Shown here piece by piece: positions 54,112-63,008 of a DNA stretch of 64,000 nucleotides. Below the pieces are notes generated by a model, which saw only the letters and a list, made by a program, of their open reading frames with translations, had not been told where the DNA came from and did not search any database. The position numbers and the translations under genes are program-made. Origin of the DNA: an uncultured Hyphomicrobiales bacterium (GTDB lineage: Bacteria; Pseudomonadota; Alphaproteobacteria; Rhizobiales; Ancalomicrobiaceae); NCBI GenBank assembly GCA_903930435.1, contig CAIYYN010000048.1:62001-126000 (forward strand), read 5' to 3'. Position 1 is the stretch's first letter; the number at the start of each line of letters is the position of its first letter.

Positions 54112-54632
54112 CCCGCGAATTCAACGAGCGTCCTCACCGGTACGTCCATCGCCCGGAGTTTGTCCGCGCCACCAAGCTCCGGCAAATCGACGATGAACAC
54201 GGCGGCTTCCACGATGGCACCGAGATTGCGCAAGAGCTGGCAGGCCGCCGTCGCGGTTCCGCCGGTTGCGATCAGGTCATCGACCAGAATGACCCGCTCG
54301 CCCGACAGCACGCCATCGGCATGGATCTCCATTTCGTCGACGCCATATTCGAGCGAATAGGCAATCGAAACCGTGGTATGCGGCAGCTTGCCCTTCTTGC
54401 GGATCGGGACGAAACCGGCGGACAATTGATGCGCTATCGCCCCGCCGATGATGAAGCCACGCGCCTCGATCCCGGCGATCTTGTCGACCTTGAGCCCGGC
54501 ATAGGGTTGTACCAGCTCGTCAACCGTCTGCCGGAATGCGCGCGGGTCCCCGAGCAGCGTCGTGATATCGCGGAAGAGAATGCCGGGTTTGGGATAATCC
54601 GGGATGGTGCGGATGGCGTCGATGAGGTTCAT
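54105..54632 (-). CDS. apt: Adenine phosphoribosyltransferase
   Basis: A 175-residue purine-salvage enzyme forming AMP from adenine and PRPP. The PRPP loop is [14 protein letters not shown] (about 118-131); [14 protein letters not shown] and [15 protein letters not shown] are the usual upstream motifs. It overlaps mtnP by four bases (ATGA), coupling adenine release from methylthioadenosine to its salvage. Confidence 0.95.
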   Translation of the reverse strand: MNLIDAIRTIPDYPKPGILFRDITTLLGDPRAFRQTVDELVQPYAGLKVDKIAGIEARGFIIGGAIAHQLSAGFVPIRKKGKLPHTTVSIAYSLEYGVDEMEIHADGVLSGERVILVDDLIATGGTATAACQLLRNLGAIVEAAVFIVDLPELGGADKLRAMDVPVRTLVEFAGH

Positions 54633-55516
54633 GGATGGGAAACCTTGTTGAGCACCCGCCCCGCAATGGCGTCGAGCTTGGCGATCAGCGCGGGGTCGCG
54701 CTTGTCGGGGGCGGTCATGATGGCGAAATCGAGCGAATGGTCAGAGCCGATCGGGCAGGGCGGATGCTCGGGCGGGAAATCGGCGGCGATGCGGGCGACG
54801 AGCCGACGTGCGTTATCGGCATTGGCCAGCAGCACCTTGATCACCTGCGCCACGTCGACATGATCATGATCCGGGTGCCAGCAATCGTAATCGGTGACCA
54901 TGGCGACCGTCGCATAGGGGATTTCGGCTTCGCGGGCGAGCTTTGCTTCGGGCATGTTGGTCATGCCGATAACATCGAACCCGGCTGATTTGTACCAGAG
55001 GCTTTCGGCCATGGTGGAGAACTGCGGCCCTTCCATGCAGACATAGGTGCCGCCGCGTTGGTAACGGATGCCTTCGGCTTGGGCCGCTGCCTCGATGCGA
55101 TCCATGAGGCCAGGCGAGGTCGGGTGGCCAAAACCGACATGGCCGACGCAGCCAGCGCTGAAGAAGGATGACACGCGCTGCGTCGTCCGGTCGACGAACT
55201 GGTCGACGATGACAAAGGTGCCTGGCGACAGTTCCGCCTTGTAGGAACCCGTTGCCGAGACCGAGAGGATATCGGTCACCCCGATCCGCTTCAGGCCGTC
55301 GATATTGGCGCGGTAGTTGATATCGGAGGGGGCATATTTGTGTCCGCGCCCGTGTCGCGGCAGGAAGGCAATTTCGGTTGACCCGACGCGCCCGCGCAGC
55401 ACGGCGTCCGACATCTCGCCCCAGGGCGACGCAACCGTCTCCCAGCGTGCTTCTGTCAAACCGGGGAGGTCATAGAGGCCGGAGCCACCGATAATGCCAA
55501 GCATCGATTGGGTCAT
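54629..55516 (-). CDS. mtnP: S-methyl-5'-thioadenosine phosphorylase
   Basis: A 295-residue phosphorylase that splits methylthioadenosine to adenine and methylthioribose 1-phosphate. Family landmarks are [35 protein letters not shown] and [11 protein letters not shown], plus the C-terminal substrate residues [11 protein letters not shown]. Apt directly downstream salvages the adenine. A 313-base repeat-containing gap separates it from petC. Confidence 0.94.
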   Translation of the reverse strand: MTQSMLGIIGGSGLYDLPGLTEARWETVASPWGEMSDAVLRGRVGSTEIAFLPRHGRGHKYAPSDINYRANIDGLKRIGVTDILSVSATGSYKAELSPGTFVIVDQFVDRTTQRVSSFFSAGCVGHVGFGHPTSPGLMDRIEAAAQAEGIRYQRGGTYVCMEGPQFSTMAESLWYKSAGFDVIGMTNMPEAKLAREAEIPYATVAMVTDYDCWHPDHDHVDVAQVIKVLLANADNARRLVARIAADFPPEHPPCPIGSDHSLDFAIMTAPDKRDPALIAKLDAIAGRVLNKVSHP

Positions 55517-55636
55517 GAAGGACTCGCGTCAGGAGAAGCGCCGCGGCGATGGCGGAAGCGATGGGTATGTCGTCTTTGTAAGGGCGGCGATGGAACGCTG
55601 CAAGTGCGGTGACGTTTGAACCGGGGAAAAGCCACG

Positions 55637-55755
55637 CCTGTCATCCCGGCGCAGGCCGGGATCCATCCTTAGCGTCGAAACAGTCGTTCGAGTGAAAAAT
55701 CGGTCCGTGTCAAAGATTTGCGCCGGTGGATCCCGGCCTGCGCCGGGATGACAGG
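55637..55755. repeat. Spaced inverted repeat with palindromic arms
   Basis: Arms 55637-55665 and 55727-55755 are perfect 29-base reverse complements (ends CCTGTCATCC and GGATGACAGG) separated by 61 bases. Each arm also contains its own palindrome (CCCGGC/GCCGGG). Dispersed elements with the core GTCATCCCGGC occur in many proteobacteria. It lies between mtnP and petC and no gene is needed to explain it. Confidence 0.8.
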
Positions 55756-55768
55756 GCTGGAACAACAA

Positions 55769-55799
55769 AAAAGGCCCCGATGATGAATCGGGGCCTTTT
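55769..55799 (-). terminator. Rho-independent terminator after petC
   Basis: AAAAGGCCCCGA and TCGGGGCCTTTT form a perfect 12-bp stem with a seven-base loop; on the minus strand it is followed by more T residues. It ends the petA-petB-petC unit 30 bases after the petC stop. Confidence 0.88.
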
Positions 55800-55829
55800 G
55801 ACGTGTGGATGGACGAATGTCCGTTTGCA

Positions 55830-56690
55830 TCAATGAGCGACGTTTGCCCAGATCTTGCGCTTGGTGAAATAGAGCAAGGAGGCGAACACGATCAGGAAGA
55901 TGATGACCTTGAAGCCGGTTTCCTTGCGCTCTTCGAGCTTGGGTTCCGCAGCCCACATCAGGAATGCCGAAACGTCACGCGAATACTGCTCAACGGTTTC
56001 CTTGGACCCGTCGTCATAGGTGACCTGTCCATCGCTGATCGGCTTGGGCATCGCGAAGCACGGGCGCGAACCCAGGTACGCGGTGTTGTAATAGCCTGTT
56101 TCGCAGACCTTGGAGTCCTCGGGACCGTAGTGGTTCAGCAGCGAATAGATGTAGTCGGGGCCGTATTCCTGATACTGGAGCAGCCAGTTGATCGGCCAGG
56201 TGTAGATCGACTTTTCAGCCGAACGGGCCTTGGCGAGCAATGACATGTCCGGCGGAACAGCGCCGTTATTGGCTGCCTTGGCTGCCTCAGGATTGGCGAA
56301 CGGCGACGGGAAACGATCCGATGCCTTGCCGGGACGCTCGAACATTTCGCCATTGTCGTTGGGGCCGTCCTGAACCTTGACGGTTGCGGCGAGGGCCTTG
56401 ACCTGCTCTTCCGTGAAGCCCGGACCGCCTGCCTGCGACAGGTTGCGGAACGAAACGAACTTCATAGAATGGCAGTTCGAGCAGACTTCCTTGTAGACCT
56501 TGTAGCCACGCTGCAACTGTGCCTTGTCGAACTTGCCGAACGGACCGGCAAAGCTCCACAGCTGCTTAGTGATTGCGGGCTCATAGGCTTCTTCGGCCGC
56601 TGTTGCCCAGGTGGATCCGGCGACGAGGATCAGACCGGCAGCCAAAACCGCCTGACGAACCAAGGCCGCACCCTTCGAGAGAGATGTCAT
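55830..56690 (-). CDS. petC: Cytochrome c1 of the ubiquinol-cytochrome c reductase (bc1) complex
   Basis: A 286-residue periplasmic heme protein with an N-terminal signal peptide (about 1-32), the heme-binding C70-S-N-C73-H74, a methionine ligand region (CFAMPKPISDG) and a C-terminal membrane anchor (VIIFLIVFASLLYF). It passes electrons from the Rieske protein to soluble cytochrome c. It is a separate gene here, unlike the fused fbcH of Bradyrhizobium. AAGGAG before the ATG. Confidence 0.96.
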   Translation of the reverse strand: MTSLSKGAALVRQAVLAAGLILVAGSTWATAAEEAYEPAITKQLWSFAGPFGKFDKAQLQRGYKVYKEVCSNCHSMKFVSFRNLSQAGGPGFTEEQVKALAATVKVQDGPNDNGEMFERPGKASDRFPSPFANPEAAKAANNGAVPPDMSLLAKARSAEKSIYTWPINWLLQYQEYGPDYIYSLLNHYGPEDSKVCETGYYNTAYLGSRPCFAMPKPISDGQVTYDDGSKETVEQYSRDVSAFLMWAAEPKLEERKETGFKVIIFLIVFASLLYFTKRKIWANVAH

Positions 56691-56709
56691 GAGGGGGACT
56701 CCTTCAGTT

Positions 56710-57954
56710 TCAGGTGTGGGCCGGTTGATGGCCGTTTTTAGCCAGTACGGCTTCGCTGATCGATGTCGGCAACGGCTTGGGTGTCTCGATGAGGCCCAGC
56801 AGCGGCAGGATGACCAGGAAGTGGATGAAGTAATAGGCCGTGAACAACCGCGAGGCGATCACATAGCCACCTTCCGGCGGCTGCGCACCGAGCCAGCCGA
56901 GGCCGACCGACACGATCACCAGGATCCAGAAGAACTGGCGATAGAGGGGACGATAGGTTGCCGAGCGCACCTTCGACGTATCGAGCCATGGCAGCACGAA
57001 CAGCACGGCAATAGCGCCGAACATGCAAAGCACGCCACCAAGCTTGTCCGGGATCGACCGCAGGATCGCGTAGAACGGCAGGAAGTACCATTCTGGCTCG
57101 ATGTGCGCAGGTGTCGCCAGCGGATTCGCCTCGATGTAATTGTCGGGGTCGCCGGTGTAGTTCGGAACGTAGAAGATGAACCAGGCGAAGATCACGAAGA
57201 ACACGACGGTGGCAAACACGTCCTTCGAGGTGGCATAGGGCGTGAACGGAACCGTATCTTCCGTCGACTTCGGCTCGATGCCCGCCGGATTGTTCTGGCC
57301 GACCACATGCAGTGCCCAGACGTGCAGGATAACAACGCCTGCGATCATGAAAGGCAGCAGATAATGCAGCGAGAAGAAGCGGTTCAGCGTTGGGTCACCA
57401 ACGGAGAAGCCGCCCCACAACCATGTGACGATCGATGAGCCGACCAGCGGGATGGCGCTGAACAGGTTCGTGATGACGGTCGCTCCCCAGAAGCTCATCT
57501 GCCCCCATGGGAGAACATAGCCCATGAAACCCGTGGCCATCATCAGCAGGAAGATGATCATGCCGAGGATCCAGAGAACCTCGCGCGGCTCCTTATAGGA
57601 CCCGAAGTAGAGACCACGGAAGATGTGGATGTACACCGCGATGAAGAAGAACGACGCGCCGTTGGCATGTCCGTAGCGCAGCAGCCAGCCGTAGTTCACG
57701 TCGCGCATGATGTGCTCGACGGACGCAAAGGCGACAGCGTCATTGGCTGCATAGTGCATGGCAAGCACCATGCCGGTGAGGATCTGCCAGCCGAGCATGG
57801 CGGACAGGATGGCACCGAACGTCCAGAAGTAGTTCAGATTCTTCGGCGTCGGGAAGGAGACGAAGGAATCATGCACGAGGCTGATAATGGGAAGGCGCTT
57901 TTCGAGCCAGCGCTCAAATGCAGTTCCCGGAACATAGGTCGAATGACCTGACAT
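56710..57954 (-). CDS. petB: Cytochrome b of the bc1 complex
   Basis: A 414-residue inner-membrane protein with eight membrane helices, two pairs of heme-ligating histidines ([22 protein letters not shown] and [23 protein letters not shown]) and the Qo-site [13 protein letters not shown]. It binds ubiquinol and ubiquinone and couples electron flow to proton movement. Middle gene of petABC with short gaps. Confidence 0.96.
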   Translation of the reverse strand: MSGHSTYVPGTAFERWLEKRLPIISLVHDSFVSFPTPKNLNYFWTFGAILSAMLGWQILTGMVLAMHYAANDAVAFASVEHIMRDVNYGWLLRYGHANGASFFFIAVYIHIFRGLYFGSYKEPREVLWILGMIIFLLMMATGFMGYVLPWGQMSFWGATVITNLFSAIPLVGSSIVTWLWGGFSVGDPTLNRFFSLHYLLPFMIAGVVILHVWALHVVGQNNPAGIEPKSTEDTVPFTPYATSKDVFATVVFFVIFAWFIFYVPNYTGDPDNYIEANPLATPAHIEPEWYFLPFYAILRSIPDKLGGVLCMFGAIAVLFVLPWLDTSKVRSATYRPLYRQFFWILVIVSVGLGWLGAQPPEGGYVIASRLFTAYYFIHFLVILPLLGLIETPKPLPTSISEAVLAKNGHQPAHT

Positions 57955-57983
57955 GGTTGGGTTCTCCTAGATAGCGTCGCGCG

Positions 57984-58514
57984 TCAGCCGATCTTGATGG
58001 TCTTGTCGTTCAGGAATGCATACTCCGGAACCGCGAGGTTCAGCGGAGCCGGTCCTTTGCGGATGCGTCCCGAAGCGTCGTAAACCGAGCCGTGGCATGG
58101 GCAGAACCAGCCATCGAAGCTGCCCGAATGGCCGAGCGGAATGCAGCCAAGATGGGTACAGACACCGACGACGACCAGAAGATTTTCGTGGCCCTTCTTC
58201 ACGCGCGCCGAATCCGGCTGCGGATCCTTCATGTCACCGGGCGGCGTGTTCTTGAGCTCGGCCATTTCCTTGTCGGTGCGGTTGCGGATGAACACCGGCT
58301 TGCCGCGCCATTTAACCGTGACGATCTGACCAGGCTGGATTTGTGAAATATCGACCTCGATCGAGGACAGGGCCAGCGCCGAAGCGTCCGGTTCCATCTG
58401 ATCGATGAACGGCCAGGCGAGCGAGCCAACGCCGACTGCACCGGTCGCGATCGTAGCGATGGTCAGGAAATCGCGGCGTGACGGCTCGGGCGTATCGTGA
58501 GTTGTTGTAGCCAA
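57984..58514 (-). CDS. petA: Rieske iron-sulfur protein of the bc1 complex
   Basis: A 176-residue membrane-anchored [2Fe-2S] protein. A Tat-type signal anchor (SRRDFLTIATIATGAVGVG) is followed by the cluster-binding boxes C119-T-H-L-G-C124 and C138-P-C-H141-G-S. The start is TTG at 58514, supported by GAGAGGA eight bases upstream; no ATG fits. First gene of the operon. Confidence 0.95.
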   Translation of the reverse strand: MATTTHDTPEPSRRDFLTIATIATGAVGVGSLAWPFIDQMEPDASALALSSIEVDISQIQPGQIVTVKWRGKPVFIRNRTDKEMAELKNTPPGDMKDPQPDSARVKKGHENLLVVVGVCTHLGCIPLGHSGSFDGWFCPCHGSVYDASGRIRKGPAPLNLAVPEYAFLNDKTIKIG

Positions 58515-59030
58515 GGTCTAATCCTCTCGATGCGTCTAACCAGTGACGTATAGTCCAATTCTGAGGCTCTGGCCGGTCCGATGACATCGGTGCCAGACGA
58601 TCGGTTTGCTATCGACCAGCCGGCTTCCCAATCGGGATGGCCTGTGCCTGATCGGCAGTTCAAGTGGGAGCTTTTGGCTCCTAGCCCAGTTATCACGCCC
58701 GACACGCTTCTCAGTAAACCGGGCAAACGCCTCGAATCACAAAACATGCGCATTCAAGCATAGTCGGGGCATCAGACGAAACGTCCAATTGCGCGGTGTT
58801 TTACACCACTTCGACTTATTGTCCAGCACGGCGAAAGTGGAGTTTGTCGGATTTTTCGATCACGATAGGCTCTTGTTTCGACATGGGGAGACGGCTATCG
58901 GCAACCCGGTAGCCGTGGGTTCACTTTATGCAGGCAACTATATCGGTTCTGACCGGCGTCAAGGACCTTCCTGGGCCGACATTAAAGTCGCACACCGATG
59001 ATTATATGACGGCAGCGAAGGAAGCAAAGA
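58515..59030. promoter_or_regulatory. Non-coding gap with divergent promoters of petABC and trmL-hemF
   Basis: 516 bases between petA and trmL. A 131-residue frame is open on the plus strand (58606-59001) but has no ribosome-binding site or recognisable sequence. The region should hold both promoters; I see no specific operator. Confidence 0.4.
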
Positions 59031-59504
59031 TTGCGGCTCGCACTTTATGAACCCGATATCGCGCAAAATGCAGGCACGATGCTGCGAATGGCGGCCTGTC
59101 TGGGCATTGCGGTCGATTTTATCGAACCGGCGGGCTTCGCTCTCACCGATAAGGGCCTGCGTCGCGCCGGCCTTGACTATTTGCCCGCGGCCTTGATCAC
59201 CCGTCACGAATCCTTTGCGGCGTTCGAGACGTGGCGAAGGTTACAAGGTTTCCGGCTGGTTCTCTTGACCACCAAGGCGCAGGTATCGCATCTTGAAGCG
59301 ACCTATCAGCCATCGGACATCCTGATGGTTGGGCGGGAATCGGCTGGCGTGCCCGACCATGTGCAGGCAATTGCCACGCTCGCAGTGCGCATTCCGATGG
59401 TCGCGGGAATGCGTTCGTTGAATGTGGCGGTTTCGGCTGCGATGGTATTGGGCGAGGCCTTGCGGCAGACAGACAGTTTTCCGCAGATATCGGTGGGGGA
59501 GTAG
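59031..59504 (+). CDS. trmL: tRNA (cytidine(34)-2'-O)-methyltransferase, SPOUT family
   Basis: A 157-residue enzyme that methylates the wobble ribose in some leucine tRNAs. SPOUT knot motifs are [32 protein letters not shown] and [24 protein letters not shown]. The start is TTG with AAGGAAG upstream. It ends in TAG, five bases before the hemF start. Confidence 0.92.
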   Translation: MRLALYEPDIAQNAGTMLRMAACLGIAVDFIEPAGFALTDKGLRRAGLDYLPAALITRHESFAAFETWRRLQGFRLVLLTTKAQVSHLEATYQPSDILMVGRESAGVPDHVQAIATLAVRIPMVAGMRSLNVAVSAAMVLGEALRQTDSFPQISVGE

Positions 59505-59508
59505 CGGT

Positions 59509-60390
59509 TTGAGTGATCTCGAAACACGTAAGGCGACAGCGAAGGCCTGGTTTGAATCATTGCGCGACCAGATAACGTCGGCCTTTGAAGCCGTGGAAGA
59601 CGATCTTCCGGCAGGCGTTCCGTTCTCGGATCAACCGGCGGGACGGTTTGTCCGCACTCCCTGGGAGCGTACCGACGGCAATGGACAGCCGGGCGGCGGT
59701 GGCGTCATGGCCATGATGTCGGGCCGCGTGTTCGAGAAGGTGGGCGTTCATGCCTCCACCGTCTATGGCGAATTTGCACCGGAGTTTCGCGCCCAGATAC
59801 CGGGCGCTGCCGAGGACCCGCGTTTCTGGGCCTCCGGCATTTCCCTGATCGCCCATCCGCAGAATCCCAATGTGCCAGCCGTGCACATGAACACGCGAAT
59901 GGTTGTGACGACAAAGCAATGGTTTGGCGGTGGTGCCGACCTGACGCCAGTGCTCGACCGCCGTCGCACCCAGGAGGATGCCGATACGATTGCCTTTCAT
60001 GCCGCGATGAAAGGTGCGTGCGTTGCACACGGCGCCGACTACGAGCGATACAAGGCCTGGTGTGATGAGTATTTTTTCCTGAAACATCGCAACGAGATGC
60101 GCGGCGTCGGGGGGATCTTCTACGATTATCTGGACTCCGGCGACTGGCATGCTGATCTGGCGTTCACGCAAAGCGTGGGCCGGTCCTTTGCGGACATCTA
60201 CCCGGCGCTGGTTCGCAAGAACATGGCGACTGGCTGGACCGAGGAGGACCGCGAGGAACAGTTGGTCCGCCGTGGCCGCTACGTTGAATTTAATCTTCTC
60301 TACGATCGGGGCACGATTTTCGGATTGAAGACCGGCGGCAATGTCGCCTCGATCCTCTCATCAATGCCGCCCGTGGTGAAATGGCCGTGA
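59509..60390 (+). CDS. hemF: Oxygen-dependent coproporphyrinogen III oxidase
   Basis: A 293-residue heme-pathway enzyme that decarboxylates two propionates using oxygen. Signatures are [24 protein letters not shown] and [15 protein letters not shown]. The TTG at 59509 with GGGGGAG upstream is the best start; the longer frame to 59422 would overlap trmL. It forms a unit with trmL and lies opposite the cytochrome bc1 operon, linking heme supply with heme-protein synthesis. Confidence 0.94.
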   Translation: MSDLETRKATAKAWFESLRDQITSAFEAVEDDLPAGVPFSDQPAGRFVRTPWERTDGNGQPGGGGVMAMMSGRVFEKVGVHASTVYGEFAPEFRAQIPGAAEDPRFWASGISLIAHPQNPNVPAVHMNTRMVVTTKQWFGGGADLTPVLDRRRTQEDADTIAFHAAMKGACVAHGADYERYKAWCDEYFFLKHRNEMRGVGGIFYDYLDSGDWHADLAFTQSVGRSFADIYPALVRKNMATGWTEEDREEQLVRRGRYVEFNLLYDRGTIFGLKTGGNVASILSSMPPVVKWP

Positions 60391-60461
60391 TCGCTGACAA
60401 GACAGTTTAAACTGACTACCATTTGGGCAACTGATTCGAGCCAGTTCGAAAGGGACGTTTC

Positions 60462-60671
60462 ATGGCTAAAGTGGGTTTTGATATCGGTGCCGTCGTCATG
60501 TTGAAATCCGGCGGCCAGACAGCAACCGTGACCAAGATTGAACGAACCGACGTGACCGTGACCTGGTACTCGGAGGTTGCCGGAGACTTCAAGACTGCCG
60601 TTCTGCCGGCTGCAATCCTGGAAGAAGTCGACTTCGCTGATGATGAAGACGACGAACTGGACGACGACTGA
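60462..60671 (+). CDS. DUF2158 (YodC-like) small protein
   Basis: A 69-residue cytoplasmic protein with the YodC-type pattern DIGAVVMLKSGGQTATV and a very acidic tail (EEVDFADDEDDELDDD). Function of the family unknown. AAAGGGAC precedes the ATG at 60462. Its stop lies two bases from the convergent cca stop. Confidence 0.82.
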   Translation: MAKVGFDIGAVVMLKSGGQTATVTKIERTDVTVTWYSEVAGDFKTAVLPAAILEEVDFADDEDDELDDD

Positions 60672-60673
60672 GG

Positions 60674-61966
60674 TCAGTCACTCCCGCATTGAAGACCTGA
60701 TAGAAGGTCTGCTTTTGTCAGCGTAAAGTCGCTGTCAATCCATCGCTGCGTCATTTTGCCGAGCGTGCTGCCAAGCGCGGGGCCGGGCTGAACACCGCGC
60801 TCGATCAGGTCTTGGCCCGTAACCGGCTGGGCAGGTCGGGTGAATTCGGCCGCCGTCGCCAAGGCAGTTCGCAGTGTCTCGATCTGGATGACTTGTGGCG
60901 CGATGCTGGCCGCGAGCATCAAGGCGTCGGCAAATCCGTCACGTCCGAATTTGTAGACCTGAACCCGGATCTGTTGCGCGCTCATTGTCAGGTCAAATTC
61001 GCGGGCAAGGCTCCGGGCACGTGCAATCCGGTCTCGCTGGGCGTTGGACAGGCGCAATCTCTCGGCCAGGAACCGGACACCGTCGACTTCCCCAGGTGCG
61101 AGAACACCCAGCAGCAATTCGCTCGGGGCCGAAATGGCGGCTTGCGTTTGGCCGTTTCCGATCTCGCTTAGGAGTGCGTGCAATCGTCGGAACCATTCGA
61201 TATCGAGAGGTCTCAGATCCGGATCCAGACCTAGCGACAATTGGAGGATACCAGCGTCTTGCATGATCTCCAGAACGTCCGGGGCGAGTTTTGAAGCGAC
61301 GAGCTTCAACAATTCCCGGCCGATCCGTTCGGATGACAGGGTTGTAACGCCCTCGCGCAAGCGGATGCACGCCGCGAGCCCCTCGGGGTCGACTGGCCCC
61401 TTGCCGAAGGCTGCATGAAACCGGAACAGCCTCAGGATACGGAGATAATCTTCCCGGATCCGTGTGTCGGGATCGCCGATGAACCGGACCCGCTGATGGG
61501 CGATATCCGCGATACCACCGACGAGGTCGATGATGTCGCCGTCCTTCGTTGCGTAAAGCGCGTTGACGGTGAAGTCGCGTCGATGCGCGTCGGCACTCCA
61601 GTCGCGACCAAACGCGACTGTCGCATGGCGTCCGTCCGTTGCGACATCGCGCCGCAGCGTCGTGATTTCGAACGGTTTGCCGTCAGCAATCACAGTGATC
61701 GTTCCATGGTCGATCCCCGTCGGAATGGCACGCAGCCCCTGACGCCTGGCGCGGGCTATGACCGTTTTTGGCAGGGCCGTCGTTGCCAGATCGACGTCCG
61801 CGACCTCGCGACCAAGCAGCCAGTTGCGAACCGCTCCACCAACGACCCTGATGTCTTCGTCGGTTCCGGCTATTGCATCCATCAATCGCTGAAGGCGCGC
61901 ATCCCGGAGCCACTCGGCAGAGGCGAGCGATGATTGGTCTGCGTTCTGGGTGACTGACGCACTCAT
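60674..61966 (-). CDS. cca: CCA tRNA nucleotidyltransferase / poly(A) polymerase family
   Basis: A 430-residue class II nucleotidyltransferase that adds or repairs the 3' CCA of tRNA. The head domain has VVGGAVRNWLLG and the metal aspartates in DVDLATT, then RRDFTVNALY and the RxxRxxRF segment EDYLRILRLFRFHAAFG. The ATG at 61966 has AGGATG upstream; the open frame extends 15 codons further. Poly(A) polymerase activity cannot be excluded. Confidence 0.92.
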   Translation of the reverse strand: MSASVTQNADQSSLASAEWLRDARLQRLMDAIAGTDEDIRVVGGAVRNWLLGREVADVDLATTALPKTVIARARRQGLRAIPTGIDHGTITVIADGKPFEITTLRRDVATDGRHATVAFGRDWSADAHRRDFTVNALYATKDGDIIDLVGGIADIAHQRVRFIGDPDTRIREDYLRILRLFRFHAAFGKGPVDPEGLAACIRLREGVTTLSSERIGRELLKLVASKLAPDVLEIMQDAGILQLSLGLDPDLRPLDIEWFRRLHALLSEIGNGQTQAAISAPSELLLGVLAPGEVDGVRFLAERLRLSNAQRDRIARARSLAREFDLTMSAQQIRVQVYKFGRDGFADALMLAASIAPQVIQIETLRTALATAAEFTRPAQPVTGQDLIERGVQPGPALGSTLGKMTQRWIDSDFTLTKADLLSGLQCGSD

Positions 61967-61994
61967 GGAGTCATCCTGTTTGACCCGCGAAACG

Positions 61995-62028
61995 AAAGGG
62001 GCGGAAACCAATCGGCTTCCACCCCTTT
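61995..62028 (-). terminator. Rho-independent terminator after the outer-membrane protein gene
   Basis: On the minus strand AAAGGGGTGGAA pairs with TTCCGCCCCTTT (one G-T wobble) around a ten-base loop, followed by CGTTTCG. It lies 42 bases after the stop of the barrel gene and just before cca. Confidence 0.65.
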
Positions 62029-62069
62029 ATCATGTCATGCACTTGCGACCAATCGTCAGGGGCCGGTGC

Positions 62070-62756
62070 TCAGAACCTGTAGCCGGCGCCAATCCGGATC
62101 AGGCCGGACGAGATATTGGTATTGATGCTTTTTCCGGCAACATTGTGGGTCTGGTCGCCGAAACCTTCGTAAATATACTCGCCGCGCACGACGATGCGGT
62201 CGGTGGCGAAACCTTCGATGCCAGCGCCGAGCGCGTAGCCGATCTGGGTTGTCGAGTCCTGGGCCCCGTTCAGGTTGAGCGTATTATTGCCGAACGCAAG
62301 TCCGGCAGTGACATACGGCATGTAGCGGTCGTAGCTTGCGCCGAGGCGACCGCGCACCGAACCGTTCCAGTTGGAGGATGCCTTGTAGAAATCGGTTCCA
62401 TTTGTCTGGGCGTTGTGCTGGTCGGACAGGTTGAGATCACCTTCCGCGCCAACGATCAGGTTGTTCATGATCAGGGCATTGACGCCACCGTAACCGCCGA
62501 TGCTTGCGCCGTTGATGGAGGATTTCAGCGCACCGACGCCGGGTACCTTGTTGGTCAGGCTACCCAGCGAATAGCCCGGCGTCACGCCCAGGTAGGCCCC
62601 AGCCCAGTTGGCAGCAGGCGATTGGTTGGAAAATCCGCCGTAGCCTTGTGCGGGCGCGGGTGGCTGCTGGCCGTAGAGATCAGCGGCGTAGGACGTGTCA
62701 GCAACAGCAATCGACATGGCGAGGAATGCTGCGCGAGCGAACAAGACTTTAGACAT
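62070..62756 (-). CDS. Outer-membrane beta-barrel protein, Omp25/31-like family
   Basis: A 228-residue outer-membrane protein. A signal peptide of about 24 residues (MSKVLFARAAFLAMSIAVAD) is followed by a Pro/Gln-rich stretch and an eight-strand barrel ending in phenylalanine (GLIRIGAGYRF), as in the porin-like Omp25/31 family of Hyphomicrobiales. NWAGAYLGVTPGYSLG is the typical first strand pair. GAAGGGAA precedes the ATG. Own terminator, so monocistronic. Confidence 0.9.
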   Translation of the reverse strand: MSKVLFARAAFLAMSIAVADTSYAADLYGQQPPAPAQGYGGFSNQSPAANWAGAYLGVTPGYSLGSLTNKVPGVGALKSSINGASIGGYGGVNALIMNNLIVGAEGDLNLSDQHNAQTNGTDFYKASSNWNGSVRGRLGASYDRYMPYVTAGLAFGNNTLNLNGAQDSTTQIGYALGAGIEGFATDRIVVRGEYIYEGFGDQTHNVAGKSINTNISSGLIRIGAGYRF

Positions 62757-63008
62757 GACATGTTCCCTTCGTGTATCTAACGTGACTCGATATTAGCCGT
62801 CGAACCAGTCTGAATGGAGCCGTCTCAGGCGACCGATCATTCAGTCATTTCACTCGGCACCCATAGACGGCAGTCCGGCGGTTTCCCGGTCGCGTTGCTC
62901 TACAGGTATTGGTAACCTTGATGACTCCTCTACGGTTAAGACGCGGTTTGGAAACAAGGTTAACGAACGTATTCAGACTGATTTAATGTTGATGTCCGGA
63001 GGACACGG

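Noticed and set aside
55529-55768. 79-codon minus-strand frame across the inverted repeat
   Set aside because: Coding would depend on repeat sequence (translation of the GTCATCCCGGC element), a common false gene.
58606-59001. 131-codon frame between petA and trmL
   Set aside because: No ribosome-binding site, no family features and irregular composition; the gap is better explained as promoter DNA.
1269-59504. Genome-wide reassignment of TAG to a sense codon
   Set aside because: TAG properly ends at least six genes here, including cysI where reading on would enter the cysH gene out of frame; only local suppression or error remains plausible.
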